NCBI RefSeq assembly: GCF_026914185.1
Contig: NC_070571.1
Coordinates: 3,162,001 to 3,226,000, forward strand
From: Puccinia triticina
Taxonomy: Eukaryota > Basidiomycota > Pucciniomycetes > Pucciniales > Pucciniaceae
Length of the DNA stretch: 64,000 bases
Direction: 5' to 3'
The notes beneath the pieces were generated by a model. It was not told the origin of the DNA, made no database searches, and saw nothing but the letters and a program-made list of their open reading frames with translations. Every line of letters starts with the position of its first letter. Positions within the stretch are counted from its first letter, which is position 1. Of the stretch, positions 57,195 to 64,000 are shown piece by piece. A program made the translations under genes and the position numbers.

Positions 57195-58348
57195 ATGATC
57201 GACCCAATGCTGGAAGATCTTGCTCGTAGTCCGCCACCGAGAACACCCTCTCCAGAAATTCAACCGCTTCAACCCACCAAAGGAAGGAACGGACCTGCGA
57301 AAAAGAGAACATCAAGGCCGAAAAAATCCGCTGCTGGGACTGCTACCGCTACCGCTACGACTGCTACCGCTACGGCTACGACTGCTACCTCTACTGCTGC
57401 TACAACTGCTACCGCTACGACTGCTACCACTACTGGCGAATCTGAAAAAAACGAAAACAACAACACAAACGAAGAGAAAGAAAAACGAACAAAGAATCCA
57501 AATTGGAGAGTTGAAGAAGATAAACATTTATGCATCTCTTGGCTCAACACAAGCAAGGATGCCGATATTGGAACGGGTCAGAAACTCTTGGCTTTTTGGG
57601 AACGGATCCATCAATGCTTCCTCGACATGATGAAAGAATATGTTGAGGAACATGAGAACAACAAGAACTTCAAACCTTTTCCAACCCGACTCCAAGGGGC
57701 CCTTGAAAGTAGATGGGGTATCATCCTCCATTGAGTTAACAAGTATTGCGGATGCTTTTTACAAGCCGAACGCCAACTCGGAAGTGGCAAGACCCGCGAT
57801 GAAATTGTGTGTTTTTTTGGTTGCCTCACTGATTTGATTGTTTCTAACATTTTTTTATGATTGATTATTAGGCCGTCGACGCGAAAGAGATGTTCAAAGC
57901 CGAGATGGGCTTTGCGTTCACCCTCGATCACTGCTGGCTCATTCTTCATCATTCACCGAAGTGGCAAGACACCATGGACGAAATCACGGTGCGATTGAAG
58001 AAAGAAAAACGACCTCCCAGTTCAATTGCAGCCTCTGAGCCCACAAGTGTCAAAGGAGGCGAGGGAGATGACAAAGGAAATGAACACAAATTTGAGTCAA
58101 TTGGATCTTCGCGACCTGAAGGACAAAAGGCGGCCAAATAAAGGAAATATGAAGAAAGCGAGGCCCTCGAAGCACAAAAAGAGCTCATCAAGATTTCTCG
58201 TGAAAAGATGGCCGCCATGCAAACTGTTGCTGATCATGTAGTTATGTCAAAAGATCTCTTGAACTTGGATCCTATTTCTTGTTCTTTCTACACCGCTAAA
58301 AAAGAAGAGGTTGCCAAACGTCTTGGCTTGATTCCCTCCGACTCTTAA
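57195..58348 (+). pseudogene. Harbinger Myb/NAM-like accessory protein
   Basis: ATG 57195. Exons 57195-57806 and 57872-58348 (65-nt intron, phase 0) encode about 362 codons. The N-terminal part is basic (KRTSRPKKSA), then a (Ala/Thr)n run from GCTACCGCTACG triplets, then the SANT-like trihelix WRVEEDKHLCISWLN...GTGQKLLAFWERI and NKYCGCFLQAERQLGSG. The C-terminal half has a charged helix with EALEAQKELIKISREKMAAM. In Harbinger elements this protein carries the nuclease to DNA. In-frame stops at 57732-57734 (TGA) and 58139-58141 (TAA) break it; the flanking frame is otherwise intact. Confidence 0.85.
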
Positions 58349-58654
58349 GCTCATCAAAATCTCGCATGATCTTTTGTCTATTGTGAAGCTTATTTATCTC
58401 ATATTTCACTCGCTTTTGCTTATTCATCTCACTTTTCACTCACTTTTTTGTGCTCTGAAAATTTAACTGTGAAATCTGAAAATTGAGATTGTGAGTGAGT
58501 GAGGGAATAAATGAAAATATAACAAAGATAACAAAAAACAAAACAAAGAGATTCATTGCCACTCGGAGATTGATTGAGCCACATGTGAGAGATATTGGAA
58601 ACAGAAGTAAGTAAATAAGTAAATATCAATGAAAAATTTACAAAGAGGCCGAGT

Positions 58655-60105
58655 TCAATCTTCATTGTTGTCATCAGAACTGTCGGAGCTTAAATCAACC
58701 GGAAGATCTCCAAGCGCCCTTCTTAATCTGACTCGCTTCTCATGTAAAGTCCATTGAAGCTCAATGAGGTCGTCCTTCAGCTGATTGTGTCTTGATTGGT
58801 TTCGTATCGCTTGATATCGCTCGAGGAAGCAACAAAAGTCTGATTCGCTGGTTTTGGTCGAAGTCACCTTGGTGGCATTTTCTGGCTGTTCATACTCCTG
58901 ATCATCTTCATCCGGAGTATCTCGTTTGTCTTCGACAATCATATTGTGAAGAATTATGCATGTCTTCATGATATAGGCGAGATCCTCGTGCTTCCAAAGT
59001 CGGCCAGGTTGCTTGACAATCCCCCAGCGAGCCTGCAAAATCCCAAACGCCCGTTCCACATCTTTTCGATAAGCTTCTTGATGTTTAGCAAAAAAAAATT
59101 CCTTCTTCCCCCTTGGGAAGCTAATCGTTTGCATCAAAGTCGCCCATTTGGGGTATATTCCGTCCGATAAATAGTATCCCATCGAGTAGTTGTTTGATCC
59201 AATTTTAAAATTGACCTCCGGTGCCACTCCGTCTTGAAGATTTTGGAATAGAGGCAATCGATCGAGAACATTCACATTGTTTAAGGTTCCAGGCAAGCCA
59301 AAAAAAGCATGCCAGATCCACGTATCGTAGGAGGCGACAGCTTCAAGTATGATCGTAGGTTCTTTTTCTTTTCCGCTATATTTACCCGCATGCGCTGTTG
59401 GACAGTTTTTCCACGTCCAATGCATACAGTCTAGCGAGCCTAACATTCCCGGAAACCCTCGCTTCTTTGCAACATGGAGTAGGCGCGAAAGGTCCTCGTG
59501 GTTTGGACTCCGTAGATATTCTTCCGAAAAGACATTCACCACCGCTCAACAGAATCGCTTGAGACTTTCGAGGGTTGTTGATTCACCTATTGAATTGTGG
59601 TTTGTCAAAAAAATGCATTCCAATTCATACTTGAAAAGAATAACTCACCCATTCTAAAATACTTGTCAAGAGAGTCAGCACTACAGCCATAAGCAAGCAT
59701 CCTCAGAGCGCAGGATATCTTTTGATATGGGGACAGCCCAAGCTTCCCAGCGGCGTTCCGCTTCTGGACAAAATAGTTATTGTGTGCCTCGACCGCGTTG
59801 AGAATTCGGACAAACAAACTTTTGTGCATTCGGAATCGTCAACGAAACAGCTTCTCTGGATATGACGAGTTTTTGGAAAAGTAGTCCTTGCGTAGCTGGA
59901 GTTCACCTTGAAGGTGTTCACGATTGATAGTTTTTTGGACAACGGTAGATCCTCCTCCCCTTTGAGATTCATCACAGTTGCTTGAAATAATCCGGTCAAA
60001 CGTTTGGTAGGCAATGTGATCATTGTCGTCGTCCATGAAGTTGAGTAAATCAACCGAATCCATGCTGGAGATATCGAATTCCATCGCAGTCGTGTCGTCC
60101 AGCAT
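58655..60105 (-). pseudogene. Harbinger DDE nuclease (transposase)
   Basis: Minus strand, exons 60105-59649 and 59586-58655 with a 62-nt intron, about 462 codons. N-terminal HTH-like region ISCALRMLAYGCSADSLDKY, then the catalytic domain with the three acidic positions in context: LDCMHW (first Asp), YLSDGIYP (second Asp) and DVERAFGILQARW (Glu). All three are present. Two in-frame TGA codons break it, at 59839-59841 and 59546-59548. Both sit where family members usually have Arg, so they fit CGA-to-TGA changes. Otherwise no frameshift, which suggests a fairly recent death. Confidence 0.9.
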
Positions 60106-60334
60106 GGCAATCTAGCTATCCACCCCCGGCGTGATCGCCAGTCTGCTGTGGAGCTGCTGTTGAACAGCTGAGACAGGTGTGTGAAAGGTGGTCCCGGCCG
60201 GCTATAGGTAGCGGGTCTCATCCCCGCTCTGCTGGAGATGCTCTAAACACCCCTGATTTTATCAGGCCCCTCTTTATTTAATTATATTAATTTTATTAAT
60301 ATAATTACACCATTTTTCTCATAAAAAAAATGTG

Positions 60335-60830
60335 TGTAAAAAATCCACCTGAGAGTTCATATCTGGCCCAATGTTCCCCGGATAGCCTGCCCGTCCTAAA
60401 CACATGAAAAAAAGATTTGACATACCTCCTGTGGTAATTCTGTATTGACAAGAGACCTATAATTCTTGATTCAATTCTGAAAAAACCTGTGAGAGTGTGT
60501 CCAACCTTGACCTTTGGATGATTCAATGGCTTTATCACATTGCTCAAGACAACCCCTCACAGGAATGGCGGCTGAGTAGTGAGTTTGTGAAAAACTTGAT
60601 TGGAAAAATATGTAAAATAAAGCTGAGAATCAGGGCTACAACATGGCATAGGAGGCTCTGAATTTTATGCTGAGAGAAATAAGTACATACAAGAGACGTA
60701 AACATAAAAATTATGATTTTCTGTGGAAATGTCTCTCAGCCTCAGGCAAAGAGTGAGACCTTGTCCTAAGCCTCTCCTTCCGAGACGCTTTGCGCCTTCT
60801 CAGAGAGGCTTAGTTAAGCTTGCTGAAGAA
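60335..60830 (-). repeat. Dispersed ~0.5-kb repeat, copy B
   Basis: Reverse-orientation match to 49600-50110, ending in TCCTAAGCCTCTCC...GAGAGGCTTAGTTAAGC. Its left end coincides with loss of the 3' LTR sequence. Confidence 0.75.
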
Positions 60831-61377
60831 TATGGCCGCGCGGTTGTGGCGCCACGGCCTTGTTGAATTAGCCCTGCAGTGTTGAGGCTGTGGTTGTTTG
60901 TCCTTGTGTTTCTGTTTGAGGTGCCTTTACAAGGCATCCTCTCTCTTGTAGGGGGTTTTTCCCCCAGTTCCTTTTCATATTGCGGCCATTCGCCAGTTTC
61001 CTCTCATCTTGTGCGTGTGTCTATTCCCTAACTTAACTAAGTCCCTCTCTTTGTGGAGGGGGGACGCCATCCCGCAGGGACCCTCCCTTCAGAGGTCGCT
61101 TCGCTCTCCCAAGGAGGGAATTAGCTAAGTTAGGTCTATTCTGCTGTGCCTCTGCATCTTGAAAACCCCCGCTTCAGATCCAGAAATATCCACAGGTTTT
61201 GGAACCTCGGGCTTCAGATATCTAGCTTGATCTGCGGTCCCTCGACAGGTATCCCGAATTATGTACCGGATATCCCACGCAGGATACTGGGTAAAAGGTT
61301 GAAATGCGAATCAAGAGAATCCAGACCCACCAGCAGACCACACACCTCTACAACATTCAACCGGAAATAAACTTAGG
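60831..61377. promoter_or_regulatory. Upstream region of LSM6 with a mini inverted-repeat element
   Basis: 61028-61133 is a complete AAGTCCCTC-family unit (CTAACTTAACTAAGTCCCTC / GAGGGAATTAGCTAAGTTAG). It lies 244 bp before the LSM6 start, so it could affect its promoter. No TATA box was identified. Confidence 0.5.
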
Positions 61378-61841
61378 ATGTCCGATCCAAACAAAAAGGG
61401 CTCTCCATCTGATGACAAGGCATTGAACGTAACCGCTACAGCCTCAGGCACCGGCGGAACTCCATCTGATTTCCTCAAACAAGTCGTGGGTCATCAAGTA
61501 ACAGTTAGGCTGAATAGCGGAGTCGATTATCAAGGTAAAGCCGCATTCTTGAGATCTGTTTTCTGTCAATGAAAGACACCCGACTAACCATTCCAATTTC
61601 CTTTGTGTTCCCTCTTTCAGGTATTTTGTCTTGTTTGGATGGCTACATGAACATTGCTCTTGAAAACACCAAGGAGTATGTCAATGGGATTAAGCGGAAC
61701 AGTTATGGGGATGCCTTTCTTAGGGGGAACAATGGTTTGATGTTTAAACCACCTTAAACTGTTTTTCAAGAGATTGACCATCTTGCTAACCTTTCCCCTC
61801 CCGTATTTTCCTCAGTTTTGTACATCAGTCGAGTCGAATAA
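61378..61841 (+). CDS. LSM6: U6 snRNA-associated Sm-like protein LSm6
   Basis: Exons 61378-61534, 61621-61734 and 61816-61841 give 98 residues. LSm6 is a ring subunit shared by the nuclear Lsm2-8 complex, which binds the U6 snRNA 3' end in splicing, and the cytoplasmic Lsm1-7 complex of mRNA decay. The Sm fold is clear: SDFLKQVVGHQVTVRLNSGV (Sm1), DYQGILSCLDGYMNIALENT, then FLRGNN and VLYIS (Sm2, usual RGNNV(L/V)YI). A simple two-exon reading ends in GLMFKPP and loses the Sm2 strand. Splicing the 81-nt third gap restores it, so three exons are chosen. The N-terminus is about 20 residues longer than in yeast or human. No defects seen. Confidence 0.95.
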
Positions 61842-62224
61842 TGTCAGCTGCCTGTAAATAAATATGAACCATCCGACAAGATTATATTTCACCCCTGCTC
61901 CCGCACCCGCAACCAGCAACAAGATGTCCGGCATGGGCATGTACGTTGCTGAGGGCGCTCTGCCTGTTGTCAAAAGCCAACTAGCGGGCTGCTTTGATAT
62001 GTAGTACAGTGGAGCTGACCAATTAGCCAGCTTTGTCAAGGATCCCTTTGGACACATTCATGACTTATCGGCCATCTACTTGGCTGAGGAACTCTGTTTT
62101 CAAGGGTTTCAATGACAGAAGCCTCTTACTCAGGCTGTTTTATTTATTTTTTTAAAAAAAGAAATCACATATCCGTATGAGAAGTTTTTGGCATCAGATT
62201 GGAAAACAAAGTAGCAGAAATAGG
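61842..62224. other. 3' flank of LSM6
   Basis: Probably 3' UTR and convergent intergenic DNA. No separate gene supported. Confidence 0.45.
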
Positions 62225-62743
62225 TCACATTGATTGGGTGGAACTACGATATAATGACATTGGTAAAGAGGCTGGGAGCATGTAGCTTTCTACAACATTG
62301 GATTTTTTATCCAGAGATAGTTCTGGACTTGTCTCACTGGCTGGCTTGCTAATGATAAACGCCTGAATACACATGGCCAACCAAGTAGAATTGTAATCCT
62401 TAGTTGCAGCCAAGCAGCAATGAGCAAACTTGTGAGCTCGGAAGATGATGACACACACAGTGTCTGGAGAGAAGTGGATTGATTGACTGAAAGACAAACT
62501 GGCCGTAGTCGACACAATGGCCTTTGGCTTCCAAGCCAATCTTGCCGGTTGATTTGAACCTAGGAGATATGATCCTGAATGATACAGGTGGCTTGACATC
62601 TGAGTCTTCCTTTGTGTTCAGATGCTTGTTGCTGGTGTTCTTGTTCCAGAACCCCTGGGAAGGAAAGGCCAGTGGCAAGACTGGTCCAGTTGGGCCGCCA
62701 AGCTTCCGGATTGTGTCACAAGTATTCTGCACAGCCACGTTGC

Positions 62744-63310
62744 CTAAACTTGTGAACGTATCCCCCAGAGCCTTCTTGCTCTCACCAAATCTTTGAGCAG
62801 CTGTGTATACCCTTTGGGGTTAGTGGTGATCACGTCCTTGTTGTGATATTGGGGGAGAATGTCCAGATGAGCAGTGTCCTCAGACCACCCAATGGCCAAC
62901 ATTATATTGGCCAAGGCCAGTGGAGCTGACAGATTCACAAACAGTTTGCAGGCCTGGATGAAGGCACAGAGGCAGTCAAGACCTTCCCTTTCAGCTGGAC
63001 TTAAGGTCAGGATTTTGAGAAGTTCAAGAACAAATATTATCTTTTGGTTTTTTTTGGTGGTAGCATGGACATAATCATAAGTGATGTCAAAAAGGTTTTG
63101 CTCTTGGAGCTGCTTGAGAGCCGCTTCATTTTCTTCTGACACTTCACCCTCTTCAGCTTCTTCTTCCTTTTCTATTCCCACGGCTTTCCCAACGGATCCA
63201 GACTTCCTGTTTAAGACCAAAAAAATGTTATCAGAGCGCAAGGTGCGGATATATTTGATGAGAATCCCGCTTGTCACTTGGAGTAAAAAAAAGCAAAAAA
63301 GAAAAATCAA
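62744..63310 (-). CDS. Uncharacterised gene fragment (partial, minus strand)
   Basis: An open segment of 188 codons including an acidic stretch (EKEEEAEEGEVSEENEAALK), then a helical, hydrophobic part (NLFDITYDYVHATTKKNQ, ELLKILTLSPAEREGLDCL, FVNLSAPLALANIMLAIGW). A short second open segment at 62400-62738 may be a downstream exon, and an Ile/Val/Leu-rich one at 63781-63963 an upstream exon. The whole seems to be one intron-containing gene convergent with LSM6. The 5' limit and exon joins are not settled, and I recognise no family. The first ~25 residues as drawn are probably intron. It could also be a decayed gene. Confidence 0.35.
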   Translation of the reverse strand: MIFLFCFFLLQVTSGILIKYIRTLRSDNIFLVLNRKSGSVGKAVGIEKEEEAEEGEVSEENEAALKQLQEQNLFDITYDYVHATTKKNQKIIFVLELLKILTLSPAEREGLDCLCAFIQACKLFVNLSAPLALANIMLAIGWSEDTAHLDILPQYHNKDVITTNPKGYTQLLKDLVRARRLWGIRSQV

Positions 63311-63319
63311 CCAAGATAC

Positions 63320-64000
63320 TCAACAATGGCCGGCGGAAGTGGATTTGATGACATTTGGTGCGTAGCCTCCGTCATCTCAAGAAAGCAACAGTGAATATTA
63401 GAGAGCTAATAAACCACTGGACCGGGGGTTGCTGGGTGGAAAATTTACAGCATAAGCCTCAAGAACAGGCGCTTGAAATGTACACTCAAGCTGGGTGTGG
63501 GTTGTAGGACTGAGTCAACAAGCATGAGCAGATAAACCTGATTTTAGGCAGGGGCGAGGGAGGGGGGAGTCTCAGCAGGATCTGGTGGATTTTGGGCTTT
63601 TGAAACATTATTAATTCAGTGATCAAGACAAAGCATTGGAAAAGCAACACCAAGGCACTCACAACATCTGTATACCACTGCAGGACAATCCCCCAAAAAC
63701 CAAATTAACTGGAGATCCATCCACATTGACTGACCTGGTTTGAGATCATGATGCTTACATTTGCTTTGCTGAGCACAAAATCAGACCAGAATGTCCCCGC
63801 GGGAAAGGGGGGTGGGATAATGCATGACCTGCTCATGATACAACCCGGCTAGCAAGCCGCTGAACCAAAAACTGTTGACAGGTGTCACAATCCGGGCAAT
63901 GAGGGAAAAAACATACTGCACATGGAAAACAGGCATAACCAAGGATGGTCTGTGTTCCGACAAGAGGTTGTACGTAGGTTTTTTGAATGCTGATCAAGGA
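63320..64000. other. No complete gene; possible further exons of the minus-strand gene
   Basis: Only one short open segment (63781-63963, minus) stands out, with a candidate acceptor upstream. Evidence is too thin for exon calls. Confidence 0.3.

Larger units (their letters stand above)
56948..60243. mobile_element. PIF/Harbinger DNA transposon, TSD TAA
   Basis: TIRs GAGCATCTCCAGCAGAGC / GCTCTGCTGGAGATGCTC, 3-bp duplication TAA (56945-56947, 60244-60246). The uninterrupted target is in the 5' LTR near 46760. 3296 bp with two convergent genes, the standard Harbinger layout: a Myb/NAM-like DNA-binding protein and a DDE nuclease. Confidence 0.95.
54630..60322 (+). repeat. 3' LTR of the gag-only element, truncated and carrying two insertions
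   Basis: Starts TCTCAGCTGGC after the purine-rich AGGGGTAGAGAA and follows the 5' LTR base for base with a few percent differences, to CACCATTTTTCTCAT at ~60322. The last ~130 bp are missing where the repeat at 60335 begins. It holds 54913-55907 and 56948-60243. Confidence 0.78.

Noticed and set aside
57340..57430. Microsatellite of GCTACC/GCTACG triplets as a separate repeat
   Set aside because: It is an in-frame Ala/Thr run of the Harbinger accessory protein.
61569..61757. Two-exon LSm6 ending in GLMFKPP
   Set aside because: It loses the conserved Sm2 strand; a third exon after an 81-nt gap restores VLYIS with proper GT-AG sites.
62744..63310. Sec63 or other translocon protein
   Set aside because: Some helical segments are vaguely similar, but no J-domain, no clear membrane segments and no diagnostic motif are visible.

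Overview
This window reads as a piece of a fungal nuclear genome, most likely a basidiomycete and plausibly a rust fungus (Pucciniales). The reasons are short (about 60-90 bp) GT-AG introns, a mitochondrial class-2 dihydroorotate dehydrogenase, an Lsm6 gene, two intron-containing tRNA-Ser(AGA) genes, candidate secreted proteins, and a dense, nested load of transposable elements. The species cannot be fixed from the sequence alone.

Host genes are few. They are a large single-exon secreted protein with a duplicated ~350-residue module (5681-8767, minus), DHODH (10628-12797, plus, 4 exons), a small cysteine-containing secreted protein in four short exons (14940-15457, minus, found by manual splicing), a GC-rich coiled-coil protein (30193-32273, plus, 4 exons), LSM6 (61378-61841, plus, 3 exons), and an uncharacterised partial gene near the right edge (62.7-63.3 kb, minus). 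tRNA-Ser genes lie at 14133-14246 (minus) and 32941-33056 (plus), with a degenerate tRNA-like unit at 34117-34187.

The rest is mostly mobile DNA, and many elements can be delimited to the base by target-site duplications (TSDs). (1) A 3.5-kb hAT element (25716-29263, TSD TCACTTTT) carries a damaged transposase. It has several non-autonomous relatives that share TIR TAGAGATGGC and GGGTACCCG-rich ends (39296-39510, 34918-35417, 53858-54487, 23713-24657, more distantly 18701-19244). (2) A 3.3-kb PIF/Harbinger element (56948-60243, TSD TAA) has both partner genes, each with in-frame stops, plus GAGCATC-ended MITEs. (3) A gag-bearing, pol-less LTR element spans about 44.56-60.32 kb. Its left LTR is split by a solo LTR and by a 1.65-kb fold-back element. 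Its upstream ORF is split by a Harbinger-like composite, its gag end by a hAT MITE, and its right LTR by a MULE-like element and the Harbinger element. A relative on the minus strand occupies 1-2969. (4) There are a Copia pol remnant (19.68-22 kb), a LINE remnant (40.85-41.84 kb), four copies of a ~310-bp LTR family, and many short fold-back elements.

The most unusual pattern is that elements with unrelated ends (Harbinger-type, hAT-type, and unclassified long-TIR fold-backs) carry the same kind of core. It is an array of 30-45 bp hairpin units built on near-palindromes such as ATGACCGGTCAT, often flanked by AGAGGAGT/ACTCCTCT. Another recurring pattern is nonsense codons in transposon genes that fit C-to-T change (mostly CGA to TGA), which suggests mutational decay of methylated repeats.
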